Counted from the stretch's first letter, positions 7,155 to 15,450 are shown. The stretch is DNA of 64,000 bases from Thermus thermophilus (GCF_019974155.1 NZ_AP025158.1:1488001-1552000); one strand, 5' to 3'. Notes: a model not told the origin generated them from the letters alone. Numbers and translations are program-made.

Positions 7155-8331
7155 GCACAAGGAGATCCGGGAGCTCGCCCGGAGGTTTCTCTCCGAGCGG
7201 GGCGGGGCGCTTAGGGCCTACGAGGAAGAGGAGGCCTTCCCCTGGCCCCTGGTGGAGGAGATGGCGGAGCTCGGCTTCCTCGGGGTCTTCGTCCCCGAGG
7301 CCCTGGGGGGAGCGGGGCTGGACTTCTTCGCCTACCTCGCCCTCCTGGAGGAGATGGGGGGGTGGGCCTCCTTGCGCTCCATCCTCTCGGTGCAGCAGAG
7401 CCTCGTCCTCACCCCCCTCCTCGCCTACGGCACGGAAGCGCAAAAGGCCCGCTACGTGCCCCGCCTCGCCCGGGGGGAGGTCCTCGGGGCCTTCGCCCTC
7501 ACCGAGCCCGAGGCCGGGTCGGACGCGGCAAGCCTCAAGACCCGCGCCCACAAGGAGGGAGACTTCTACGTCCTGGAGGGGCAGAAGACCTTCATCTCCC
7601 ACGCCAACGTGGCCGAAGTCTTCCTCGTCTTCGCCAAGACCGACCCCGAAAAGGGGGCCAAGGGGATCACCTGCTTCCTGGTGGAGCGGGGAGACGGGGT
7701 GAAGACGAGCCCCCTGAAGGGGAAGCTCGGCCTAAAGGCGGCGGACACGGGGATGGTCTTTCTGGACGGGGTGCGGGTGCCCAAGGACCGGGTCCTGGGG
7801 AAGGAGGGGGAGGGGTTTAAGATCGCCCTCTCCACCCTGGACACGGGGCGGGTCTCCCTGGCGGCGGGGGCGGTGGGGCTCATGCAGCGCGCTTTGGACC
7901 TCTCCTTGGCCTACGCCAGGGAGAGAAAGCAGTTCGGCCGGCCCATCGCTCAGTTCCAGCTCGTCCAGGAGCACCTGGCCGCCATGAAGCTGGACCTCGA
8001 GGCCGCCCGCCTCCTCACCTACCGGGCGGCCTGGAAGAAGGTCAAGGGGGAGCCCTACACCCTCGAGGCCAGCCTGGCCAAGCTCTTCGCCTCGGAGGCG
8101 GCCAACCGGGTGGCCTACCGGGCCATCCAGGTCCACGGGGGGTACGGCTTCTTTGAGGAGTACGAGGTGGCAAGGCTCTATAGGGACGCCCGCATCCTCA
8201 CCCTCTACGAGGGGACGAGCGAGGTGCAGAAGCTCATCATCGGGGCCCATCTCACGGGAGTAAGGGCCTTCGCCCAAGGAGGTAGGTATGTTCCGCATAA
8301 TCACTTGGATTCTTGCTCTGCTAGTAGGTAA
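7141..8331 (+). CDS. Acyl-CoA dehydrogenase with an altered C-terminus
   Basis: This flavoenzyme makes the alpha,beta-unsaturated acyl-CoA in beta-oxidation. Motifs seen are FALTEPEAGSDAASLKT, QFGRPIAQFQ, QVHGGYGFFEEYEVARLYRD and the catalytic glutamate in LYEGTSEVQKLIIG. Family members usually stop soon after this; here translation runs on through AQGGRYVPHNHLDSCSASR into lower-G+C DNA. The codon CAA at 8275-8277 is one change from TAA and directly precedes GGAGGT, so the original stop may have been lost or replaced. The enzyme core is intact and probably active. Confidence 0.92.
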   Translation: MEVPEHKEIRELARRFLSERGGALRAYEEEEAFPWPLVEEMAELGFLGVFVPEALGGAGLDFFAYLALLEEMGGWASLRSILSVQQSLVLTPLLAYGTEAQKARYVPRLARGEVLGAFALTEPEAGSDAASLKTRAHKEGDFYVLEGQKTFISHANVAEVFLVFAKTDPEKGAKGITCFLVERGDGVKTSPLKGKLGLKAADTGMVFLDGVRVPKDRVLGKEGEGFKIALSTLDTGRVSLAAGAVGLMQRALDLSLAYARERKQFGRPIAQFQLVQEHLAAMKLDLEAARLLTYRAAWKKVKGEPYTLEASLAKLFASEAANRVAYRAIQVHGGYGFFEEYEVARLYRDARILTLYEGTSEVQKLIIGAHLTGVRAFAQGGRYVPHNHLDSCSASR

Positions 8332-8449
8332 GCTTTACAAGCTTCAGCTGATAGCTCGGGCAAACATGCCCTGGATCCCCGATTCGTCTCGTGGCTGGTG
8401 GTGTAATTTCGGAGTCTACTCTAAAGCCTTGGATATAAGGAGGTGTGCT
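8278..8449 (+). other. Left junction of the lower-G+C LIV island
   Basis: AAGGAGGT (8276-8283) followed by ATG at 8288 looks like the ribosome-binding site and start of the gene that once followed the dehydrogenase; within a few codons composition shifts to much lower G+C. The ORF from 8288 reads in frame into livK but its first 54 codons show no family likeness. I see no transposase, direct repeat or tRNA at this edge. AAGGAGG at 8437-8443 serves livK. Confidence 0.5.
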
Positions 8450-9601
8450 GTGAGGTTTGCATGGGCTTTGGTGGTACTTTTGGGATCGGCTCTGGCTCAG
8501 TACCGGATCGGGTCCCACTTACCCCTTACGGGTAGCTTGGCCCGCATAGGTGGTGAAATGGCCAACGGCGTCCGGTTGGCAGTGGAGCATTTCAACCAGG
8601 CAAATCCAAACCTCAAGGTGGAACTCGTCCTTCTGGACGATGAAAGTTCACCCGCAAAGGCAGTGGCCGCGGTGGAGCGTCTCGTGGGGAGAGAAAGGGT
8701 ATTGGGGATCACAGGAGGATATGGCTCCAATTTAATTGGACCTGCCTCGGAAGTGGCTGAAAGGGCTCGGGTACCTTACATTACCAGCGGAGGTCTGGCC
8801 CGGGAGCTCACAGAGCGAGGCTTCAAGTACTTCTTCCGCTTCACAAACGTTCAGGGCTACACCGTGGTGGTTGACCTAATTGCAAGGGGGTTCGGGGCTA
8901 AGCGCGTGGCCCTACTCCACGACGATGGGGCCGGGGGTACAGACGTTGCCAAGGCCGTCCTTGAACGCATTCAAGAAGCCGGTCTAGAGGTTGTTTTTCA
9001 AAGTAGCTACCCTGGCCGGGCTACCGACCTTAGGACCCCATTGGAGCGAGTGAGCCGCTCGGGGGCCGAAGTTTTGATCTTTATCGGCTACGAGAACAAC
9101 TACGCTGTTGCTTTACGAAACGCACAAGTGGTCCGGCCAAATCTAAATGCCTTTGTGGGACTCTACAGCCTGATCACACCTTCTCTCCTCAAGGACTTAG
9201 GATCCCTCATGGAGGGGGTCTACGGGACTGAACCCTGGACAGACGGCTCGGCTCCTGTAGCCCTTCGGGCCGAGGAGGCCAGGTTTGTCAGGGATTATAG
9301 GGATCGTTTCAGGGAGCGCCCCGGCTATCTGGCTGCCCTGGGTTACGTCCAAACGAAGCTTCTCCTTGAAGCGTTGAAACAGGCAGCTTCTCAAGGAACG
9401 CCCACACCCCAGGCAGTACGGGATGCCCTTGCGGTTCAGCAAGGCCAAACCTTGGTATCCGAGGTCCGTTTTGACGAGAAGGGAGACAATGTCGTCTACC
9501 GCACGGTTGTTTCTCAGGTCCAAGGGGGCAAGGGAGTCCCGGTCTGGCCTAGGGAACGGGCCTACGGCCGCTTTATCTACCCCAAGGTGCCATGGCGATA
9601 G
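8450..9601 (+). CDS. livK: LIV-type ABC transporter substrate-binding protein (island copy)
   Basis: The 383-residue periplasmic binding protein starts at GTG 8450, placed by AAGGAGG seven bases upstream and by the signal peptide MRFAWALVVLLGSALAQ. The mature part begins YRIGSHLPLTGSLARIGGEMANG, typical of Leu/Ile/Val-binding (Peripla_BP_6) proteins, whose ligands include amino acids, amides and aromatic or aliphatic acids. G+C is far below neighbours (32 of 60 in bases 9121-9180, against 45 of 60 in 14101-14160). It overlaps livH by 10 bases. Confidence 0.9.
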   Translation: MRFAWALVVLLGSALAQYRIGSHLPLTGSLARIGGEMANGVRLAVEHFNQANPNLKVELVLLDDESSPAKAVAAVERLVGRERVLGITGGYGSNLIGPASEVAERARVPYITSGGLARELTERGFKYFFRFTNVQGYTVVVDLIARGFGAKRVALLHDDGAGGTDVAKAVLERIQEAGLEVVFQSSYPGRATDLRTPLERVSRSGAEVLIFIGYENNYAVALRNAQVVRPNLNAFVGLYSLITPSLLKDLGSLMEGVYGTEPWTDGSAPVALRAEEARFVRDYRDRFRERPGYLAALGYVQTKLLLEALKQAASQGTPTPQAVRDALAVQQGQTLVSEVRFDEKGDNVVYRTVVSQVQGGKGVPVWPRERAYGRFIYPKVPWR

Positions 9602-10455
9602 AGCTTGCCCTAAGTGCTCTTACCTCGGGTCTTGTCCAAGGGAGCCTCTATGCCCTTATTGGGCTCGGACTTGGCCTGATCCTTGGCGCCATGAGGATTG
9701 TAAACCTCGCCCATGGAGAGGTGCTGGTGGCTGGGGCCCTTCTGGCCTATGTCCTAATAACGACGTTGGACCTTCCCTTGGGATGGGCCATTATTTCGGG
9801 CGCGGTCTTAGGAACTCTCCTCGGCCTCTTGATCTACTTTTCCCTACTTCCTGTTCGCAAAGAACCTCCTCTAAGCGGGATGACCCTTACCTACGGCGTT
9901 GCGCTCATTTTACTCTACGGGATGCTGGAGCTTTTTGGGGCAAATCTCCGTAACATCACACCCTCGGAATGGATTCGACCCATCACCCTGGGTCCCATCC
10001 GCTTGGCCCTAGGGGAAGCGGTTGTCCTCCTCGTAGCCTTCTTCTTGGTCGGGGGAACAGCCTGGTTCCTACAAAGCACTTGGACTGGACTTGCCGTTCG
10101 GGCTTTGGCCCAAAATAGGGAGGCCGCCTTGGCTTTGGGTATATCACCCCTACGCACCGAGGCTTTAACGCTCGTTTTGGGCTCAAGCCTAGCCGGTTTG
10201 GCAGGATCTCTCTTGGTGACCCTCCAGCCAGTGGCACCGTTGGCGGCACCCCTTTATACAGCCAAGGCCTTCGTGGTGGTGGTCCTAGGGGGGCTTTCTT
10301 CTCCATTGGGAGTTGGCTTGGCAGGCCTTTTCCTTGGAGTTTTTGAGGCCCTAGCTGGCCTCCTTAATCCCGCCTTAGGGGAACTCTTCGTTTTTGGAGC
10401 TTTTCTGCTAGCTCTTCTTCTCGGGCGTCAAGGCCTCCTCGGAGGGCGGGCATGA
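9592..10455 (+). CDS. livH: LIV-type ABC permease, LivH family (island copy)
   Basis: The 287-residue membrane protein opens with GLVQGSLYALIGLGLGLILGAMRIVNLAHGE, the LivH signature, and has about eight membrane segments. The cytoplasmic coupling loop (VRALAQNREAALALGIS) is present. It pairs with LivM to form the channel. It overlaps livK upstream and livM downstream (ATGA), so the island genes form a tight operon. Confidence 0.92.
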   Translation: MAIELALSALTSGLVQGSLYALIGLGLGLILGAMRIVNLAHGEVLVAGALLAYVLITTLDLPLGWAIISGAVLGTLLGLLIYFSLLPVRKEPPLSGMTLTYGVALILLYGMLELFGANLRNITPSEWIRPITLGPIRLALGEAVVLLVAFFLVGGTAWFLQSTWTGLAVRALAQNREAALALGISPLRTEALTLVLGSSLAGLAGSLLVTLQPVAPLAAPLYTAKAFVVVVLGGLSSPLGVGLAGLFLGVFEALAGLLNPALGELFVFGAFLLALLLGRQGLLGGRA

Positions 10456-11387
10456 GAGAGAAGGTAATCTTGCAGGCCCTTTTCCTGATCCTCTTTTTCC
10501 TACCTCTAGGGCTCGACGATTACCTAATCCACCTTTTTACCTCCTCCTTTGTCTTGGCCCTCTTGGCTTTGGGCTGGAACATCCTCGGTGGATACGCCCA
10601 CCAGGTTTCCTTTGGCCATGCTGCTTTCTTTGGCTTAGGAGCATATGGTGCCGCTATCCTTGCTCATCGGGGCCTTGATCCTTGGTTGGCCCTAGCCTTG
10701 GGTGGAGTTGTATCCATTTTGGGCGGCGCACTGGCCCTACCTACCCTGAGGCTACACGGAGCCTACTTTGCCCTGGCCATGTTGGCCTACGCCGAGGTGT
10801 TGCGCGTTGTAGCTACGGTGTGGGAAGGTGTTACAGGTGGAGCGCAAGGGCTCCTCAATCTCCCTTCTCTTCACCTTCCCGGCGTGGATTTTGGGAGCAA
10901 GATCCCCAACTACTTCGTTGCGTTAGCCCTTTTGGCTTTGGGAGCCTTCTTAGCCTACCGGATCCGCTATGGTGCCCTTGGGCTTGGGATGGCCACCCTA
11001 AGTGATGAAGAAGCTGCCAGAAGCGGGGGGATTCCTGTTTTTCGGCTTAAGGTGCTGGCCCTCGCACTAAGTGCTTTCCTCGCGGGGCTAGCCGGGGCCT
11101 TCCAAGCTCTTTATGTAGGCTTCCTCGAGCCCCCCTATGCCTTTAACACCGAGTGGTCCGTCTTTCCCCTCGTAGCGTCCACTATTGGCGGCCGAGGTAC
11201 CGTCCTAGGGCCAATTCTGGGAACACTGGGCCTATATTTGGGAGCCGAGCTATGGATCAAACCTCTTCTTGAGCGAGGGTACCACATCCTAACCGGGGTT
11301 CTGGTTGTGCTGGCGGTTATTGCCCTACGCAAGGGATTTCTAGGCTTCTTGGAGGACCGCTATGCCCCTTACCGCCCACGCAGTTAG
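10452..11387 (+). CDS. livM: LIV-type ABC permease, LivM family (island copy)
   Basis: The 311-residue membrane protein has the LivM-type motif GYAHQVSFGHAAFFGLGAYG near residue 45 and the typical ending segment TVLGPILGTLGLYLGAELW. It forms the translocation pore with LivH. Low G+C like the rest of the island. Its 3' end overlaps livG by 26 bases. Confidence 0.92.
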   Translation: MREKVILQALFLILFFLPLGLDDYLIHLFTSSFVLALLALGWNILGGYAHQVSFGHAAFFGLGAYGAAILAHRGLDPWLALALGGVVSILGGALALPTLRLHGAYFALAMLAYAEVLRVVATVWEGVTGGAQGLLNLPSLHLPGVDFGSKIPNYFVALALLALGAFLAYRIRYGALGLGMATLSDEEAARSGGIPVFRLKVLALALSAFLAGLAGAFQALYVGFLEPPYAFNTEWSVFPLVASTIGGRGTVLGPILGTLGLYLGAELWIKPLLERGYHILTGVLVVLAVIALRKGFLGFLEDRYAPYRPRS

Positions 11388-12075
11388 TGTCCGGTTTGGT
11401 GGACTCTTGGTCCTAAATGGAGTAAGCCTCCAAGTAGAAAGGGGCCAGCGGGTAGGCCTCATCGGGCCTAACGGGGCAGGAAAGAGCACCCTCTTCGGCG
11501 TCTTAAGCGGCCATATCCGGCCTCAGAAAGGACAAATCTACCTGGAAGGGTCTCCCTTGGGCTCCCTTCCTCCGGAAGTCCGAGCCCATCTAGGTCTGGC
11601 CCGAACTTTCCAGATTCCGAGGCCCTTTTTAGGGCTTACGGTGTACGAGAACGTTTTGGCTTTCGCCCGGTTTGGAAAACGAAGCCCGGACCCTGAGAGA
11701 GAAGCTGAAAAAGCGCTGGCAGCCGTAGGCCTAGAAAACTTTGCCGAAAGGCCAGTAGAAGCCCTAAACCTTGCTCAGCTCAAGCGGTTGGAGCTGGCTC
11801 GCGCCTTGGCCCTAAAGCCCCATTACCTCCTAGTGGACGAGGTTTTTGCCGGGCTGAACCCGAGGGAGAAAGACGATTTGGCTAACCGCGTTTCCGAGTT
11901 GGTTAGAGAAGAAGGATTCGGTCTCCTCTTAGTTGAGCATGATCTCAAGACAGTCTTTAAACTCTCGGATTGGGTTTTTGTTCTAGCCTTTGGGGAGATC
12001 ATAGCTCAAGGTCCTCCCGAGGTAGTAGCCCGGGATGAACGAGTGATCGCTGCTTACACCGGGGGTGGGGTGTGA
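11362..12075 (+). CDS. livG: LIV-type ABC ATPase, LivG family (island copy)
   Basis: The 237-residue ATPase has Walker A GPNGAGKST, the LivG-type Q-loop region LGLARTFQIPRPF, Walker B YLLVDEVFAGL and the H-loop VEHD. The ABC signature is unusual: LNLAQLKRLELARALA, where family members usually have LSYGQ/LPYGL. The start at 11362 lies within livM; no downstream ATG fits the family N-terminus better. Confidence 0.88.
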   Translation: MPLTAHAVSVRFGGLLVLNGVSLQVERGQRVGLIGPNGAGKSTLFGVLSGHIRPQKGQIYLEGSPLGSLPPEVRAHLGLARTFQIPRPFLGLTVYENVLAFARFGKRSPDPEREAEKALAAVGLENFAERPVEALNLAQLKRLELARALALKPHYLLVDEVFAGLNPREKDDLANRVSELVREEGFGLLLVEHDLKTVFKLSDWVFVLAFGEIIAQGPPEVVARDERVIAAYTGGGV

Positions 12076-12782
12076 AAGTTCTCGAAGTAGCAGGTTTCCA
12101 AGCAGGCTATGGCCCTTTTCAAGTTCTGTTCGGCGTGGATCTTGAGGTGAGGGCTGGGGAAATGGTGGCCCTCCTCGGCCCTAATGGGGCAGGCAAGACC
12201 ACCTTTTTTAAGGCTCTCCTCGGTTTTACCTGGCGGAGGGGCCAGGTTCTCTTTCAGGGCCGACCCATCCACGCCCTCCCTTCTTTCCAAATAGCTCGCC
12301 TCGGCGTGATTCTTGTTCCAGAGGGCAGGGGCATATTCCCCGACATGACTGTTTGGGAAAACCTCCTTCTCGGAGCCTATCGTCTCGGAGGCTCCTTTGG
12401 CTTTCACAAGGCTCGCCTCAAGGAGATCTTCGCACTGTTTCCGGTCTTAGAAGAGCGATTAGGACAAAGAGCTGGAAGCCTTTCAGGCGGAGAACAGCAA
12501 ATGCTCTCCATCGCCAGGGCCCTCATGTCTGAGCCGCGCCTCCTTCTTGTAGACGAACCTACTCTAGGGCTTGCTCCCCGGCTGGCTAGGGAAGTTCTGG
12601 AGATTTTAGCACAGCTCAAAAGTCGGGTGCCCATTCTCCTGGCAGAGCAGAACCTGACCCTAAGCCTAAGCCTTGCTGACCGGGCTTACGTCCTCGAGGG
12701 CGGCAGGGTCATCCTAGAAGGAGAAGCCCAGGCCCTCCTGGATGATCCAAAGGTGCGGCAAAGCTACTTGGGGGTGCTATAA
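12072..12782 (+). CDS. livF: LIV-type ABC ATPase, LivF family (island copy)
   Basis: The 236-residue ATPase has Walker A GPNGAGKTT, the LivF segment LVPEGRGIFPDMTVWENL, signature LSGGEQQMLSIARAL, Walker B LLLVDEPTLGLAP and AEQN in place of the H-loop histidine environment, as usual in LivF. GTG start at 12072 overlaps livG (GTGA). It is the last complete gene of the island. Confidence 0.92.
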   Translation: MKVLEVAGFQAGYGPFQVLFGVDLEVRAGEMVALLGPNGAGKTTFFKALLGFTWRRGQVLFQGRPIHALPSFQIARLGVILVPEGRGIFPDMTVWENLLLGAYRLGGSFGFHKARLKEIFALFPVLEERLGQRAGSLSGGEQQMLSIARALMSEPRLLLVDEPTLGLAPRLAREVLEILAQLKSRVPILLAEQNLTLSLSLADRAYVLEGGRVILEGEAQALLDDPKVRQSYLGVL

Positions 12783-12783
12783 G

Positions 12784-12951
12784 GTGAAAAGTAGGCTTGT
12801 AGTTGCTCTTGGGTTCCTCTTGGGTCTAGCGCTGGCCCAGATCCAGGAAGGTGTGGACCTCCTTTCGGAGGAAAGTGGCTTCATCACGGGCCAGGCCATT
12901 TACGTGGACGGAGGCCGCTCCGTGGCCGGGCCTGTGTGGTTTGGGAGGTGA
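12784..12951 (+). pseudogene. Island-end signal peptide fused in frame to the tail of a destroyed SDR gene
   Basis: A 55-codon frame starts at GTG 12784, two bases after livF. Its first 19 residues (VKSRLVVALGFLLGLALAQ) are a signal peptide, apparently the start of another exported protein of the island. From about residue 25 it becomes LLSEESGFITGQAIYVDGGR, the unmistakable C-terminus of a 3-oxoacyl-ACP-reductase-type SDR, and G+C returns to the Thermus level. The catalytic SDR body is absent. Fusion point is near 12850-12865. A functional product is unlikely. Confidence 0.75.
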
Positions 12952-12956
12952 TGGGG

Positions 12957-13403
12957 ATGCCCATGTACTTTGAGGACTTTGAAGTCGGCCAGCGCTTCAC
13001 CACCCCGGCCCGCACGGTGACCGAGGCGGACGTGGTGAACTTCGCCGGGGTCTCGGGGGACTACAACCCCATCCACACCGACGCCGAGTTCGCCAAGGAA
13101 ACCCCCTTCGGTCAGCGCATCGCCCACGGGCTTCTGGTCCTTGCCATGCTCACGGGGCTCAGGCAGCGCACCGGCCACTTTGAGGGCACGGTGATCGCCT
13201 GGCTGGAGATCCGGAACTACAAGTTCCTCAAGCCCGTCCTCATCGGGGACACGGTGCGGGGGGAGAGCGAGATCCTGGAGAAGCGGGAGACCTCCAAGCC
13301 CGACCGGGGGATCCTGGTGCAGCGGGTGAGGGTCTACAACCAAAGGGGCGAGGTGGTGCAGGAGGGGGAGTTCGTGACCATGGTGCGGAGGAAGCCTGCT
13401 TGA
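12957..13403 (+). CDS. MaoC-family (R)-specific enoyl-CoA hydratase-like protein
   Basis: The 148-residue hotdog protein has the MaoC catalytic segment FAGVSGDYNPIHTDAEFA (Asp and His of the hydratase dyad) and GQRIAHGLLVLAMLTGL. It probably hydrates enoyl-CoA or a related thioester in the surrounding cluster. Three in-frame ATGs (12951, 12957, 12963) are possible; 12957 is chosen for its distance from GGGAGGT at 12943-12949. It once followed the SDR whose tail remains just upstream. Confidence 0.88.
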   Translation: MPMYFEDFEVGQRFTTPARTVTEADVVNFAGVSGDYNPIHTDAEFAKETPFGQRIAHGLLVLAMLTGLRQRTGHFEGTVIAWLEIRNYKFLKPVLIGDTVRGESEILEKRETSKPDRGILVQRVRVYNQRGEVVQEGEFVTMVRRKPA

Positions 13404-13454
13404 CGCCATCCCATCCCGGCGTGGGCCGGGAAGGGAGCCCCGTGAGGATTACGT

Positions 13455-13808
13455 ATGAGCCCCTTTGCCCGCTGGTTCCAGGCGGAGGTCCTGAGGAGGG
13501 AAGAGGGCGAGGCAGAGCTTCGCCTTAGGGTGCGGGAGGAGTTCTTGCAGGGCCAGGGCCTGGTCCACGGGGGGATCTTGGCGGCCCTTCTGGACAGCGC
13601 CTTAGGCCAGGCGGTGGAAAGCCTGGGGGCGAAGGTGGTCACCGCCGAGCTTTCCGTGAGCTACCTCAGGCCCGTGAGGGAAGGGGTGCTCCTGGCCCGG
13701 GGGTGGGTGGTCCACCCCGGGCGTCGCCTCCTCCACGCCGCCGGGGAGGTCATTTTGGAGGGAAAGCGGGTGGCCTTCGCCAAAGGGGTCTTCTACCGGG
13801 TGGGCTAA
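13455..13808 (+). CDS. PaaI-like hotdog thioesterase
   Basis: The 117-residue protein carries the PaaI/4HBT active-site pattern LVHGGILAALLDSALGQAV (HGG-x6-D) and the strand TAELSVSYLRPVREG. It should cleave acyl- or aryl-CoA thioesters and release coenzyme A, a common safety valve in phenylacetate or fatty-acid pathways. A weak GAGG precedes the ATG. The short spacer from MaoC (51 bases) holds no other gene. Confidence 0.87.
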   Translation: MSPFARWFQAEVLRREEGEAELRLRVREEFLQGQGLVHGGILAALLDSALGQAVESLGAKVVTAELSVSYLRPVREGVLLARGWVVHPGRRLLHAAGEVILEGKRVAFAKGVFYRVG

Positions 13809-13815
13809 AAGGCCT

Positions 13816-13833
13816 TATACTGGGTTCAACCCA
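13816..13833 (+). promoter_or_regulatory. Promoter with a 13-base palindrome before the acyl-CoA synthetase gene
   Basis: TATACT (13816-13821) is a good -10 hexamer. It runs straight into the perfect palindrome TGGGTT-C-AACCCA (13821-13833), which would sit on the transcription start. AAGGGGG (13834-13840) is the ribosome-binding site of the next gene. No strong -35 is seen. The palindrome differs from that of the tetR gene, so a different regulator may act here. Confidence 0.55.
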
Positions 13834-13845
13834 AAGGGGGTGCCC

Positions 13846-15450
13846 ATGTTCCCGAGCACCATGATGGAGGAAGAACTAAACCTTTGGGACTTTTTGGAGC
13901 GGGCGGCGGAGCTTTTCGGCAAGAAGGAGGTGGTCTCCCGCCTCCACACCGGGGAGGTCCACCGCACCACCTACGCCGAGGTCCACCGCCGGGCGCGGAG
14001 GCTCATGGGGGGCCTCAAGGCCCTCGGGGTGGGCGTGGGGGACCGGGTGGCCACCCTGGGCTTCAACCACTTCCGCCACCTCGAGGCCTACTTCGCCGTC
14101 CCCGGCATGGGGGCGGTCCTCCACACCGCCAACCCCCGCCTCTCCCCCAAGGAGATCGCCTACATCCTGAACCACGCCGAGGACAAGGTCCTCCTCTTTG
14201 ACCCGAACCTCCTCCCCCTGGTGGAGGCCATCCGGGGCGAGCTCAAGACGGTGCAGCACCTCGTGGTCATGGACGAGAAGGCCCCGGAGGGCTACCTGGC
14301 CTACGAGGCGGTCCTGGGGGAGGAGGTGGACCCCGTGCGGGTGCCGGAGCGGGCCGCCTGCGGCATGGCCTACACCACCGGGACCACGGGCCTCCCCAAG
14401 GGGGTGGTCTACAGCCACCGGGCCCTGGTCCTCCACACCCTGGCGGCGAGCCTCGTTGACGGCACCGCCCTCTCGGAAAGGGACGTGGTCCTGCCGGTGG
14501 TGCCCATGTTCCACGTGAACGCCTGGTGCCTGCCCTACGCCGCCACCCTGGTGGGGGCCAAGCAGGTCCTCCCCGGGCCCAGGCTGGACCCCGCCTCCCT
14601 GGTGGAGCTCTTTGACGGGGAGGGGGTGACCTTCACCGCCGGGGTGCCCACGGTCTGGCTCGCCCTGGCGGACCACCTGGAGGGCACGGGCCACCGCCTG
14701 AAGACCCTGAGGCGGCTCGTGGTGGGGGGCTCGGCCGCGCCCAGGAGCCTCATTGAGCGCTTTGAGCGGATGGGCATTGAGGTGCGCCAGGGCTACGGCC
14801 TCACCGAGACCTCCCCCGTGGTGGTACAGAACTTCATCAAGAGCCACCTCCAGGGCCTTTCCTTTGAGGAGAAGATCACCCTCAAGGCCAAGACCGGCCT
14901 TCCCATCCCCCTGGTGCGCCTCCGGGTGGCGGACGAGGAGGGTAGGCCCGTGCCCAAGGACGGGAAGACCCTAGGGGAGGTCCAGCTCAAAGGGCCCTGG
15001 ATCGCCGGAAGCTATTACAAGAACGAGGAGGCCACCAGGAGCGCCCTCACCCCGGACGGCTGGTTCCGCACCGGGGATATCGCCGTTTGGGATGAGGAGG
15101 GGTACCTGGAGATCAAGGACCGCCTCAAGGACCTCATCAAGTCGGGCGGGGAGTGGATCTCCAGCGTGGACCTGGAGAACGCCCTCATGGGCCACCCCAA
15201 GGTGAAGGAGGCGGCGGTGGTGGCCATCCCCCACCCCAGGTGGCAGGAGCGGCCCCTGGCGGTGGTGGTGCCCAGGGGCGAGAAGCCCACCCCAGAGGAG
15301 CTGAACGAGCACCTCCTAAAGGCCGGCTTCGCCAAGTGGCAGCTCCCCGACGCCTACGTCTTCGTGGAGGAGATCCCGAGGACGAGCGCGGGCAAGTTCC
15401 TGAAGCGGGCCTTGCGGGAAAGGTACAAGAACTTCTACGGGGGTGCCTAA
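13846..15450 (+). CDS. fadD: Long-chain fatty acid-CoA ligase
   Basis: The 534-residue AMP-forming enzyme closely matches the structurally studied T. thermophilus long-chain fatty acyl-CoA synthetase (I recall it as TTHA0604). It activates fatty acids with ATP and CoA. Seen are the P-loop YTTGTTGLPKGVVYSH, the linker/A5 region QGYGLTETSP, the A8 hinge DRLKDLIKSGGEWIS and the catalytic lysine in PRTSAGKFLKRALRE. The ATG at 13846 is preferred over GTG 13840, which overlaps the ribosome-binding site. Confidence 0.95.
   Translation: MFPSTMMEEELNLWDFLERAAELFGKKEVVSRLHTGEVHRTTYAEVHRRARRLMGGLKALGVGVGDRVATLGFNHFRHLEAYFAVPGMGAVLHTANPRLSPKEIAYILNHAEDKVLLFDPNLLPLVEAIRGELKTVQHLVVMDEKAPEGYLAYEAVLGEEVDPVRVPERAACGMAYTTGTTGLPKGVVYSHRALVLHTLAASLVDGTALSERDVVLPVVPMFHVNAWCLPYAATLVGAKQVLPGPRLDPASLVELFDGEGVTFTAGVPTVWLALADHLEGTGHRLKTLRRLVVGGSAAPRSLIERFERMGIEVRQGYGLTETSPVVVQNFIKSHLQGLSFEEKITLKAKTGLPIPLVRLRVADEEGRPVPKDGKTLGEVQLKGPWIAGSYYKNEEATRSALTPDGWFRTGDIAVWDEEGYLEIKDRLKDLIKSGGEWISSVDLENALMGHPKVKEAAVVAIPHPRWQERPLAVVVPRGEKPTPEELNEHLLKAGFAKWQLPDAYVFVEEIPRTSAGKFLKRALRERYKNFYGGA

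Noticed and set aside
8288-8449. Longer livK start at ATG 8288
   Set aside because: It would place 54 unrelated residues before a perfect signal peptide; AAGGAGG and GTG at 8450 fit better.
13404-13454. Possible promoter GATTAC before the thioesterase gene
   Set aside because: No supporting -35 and the gene can be read from the upstream MaoC transcript.
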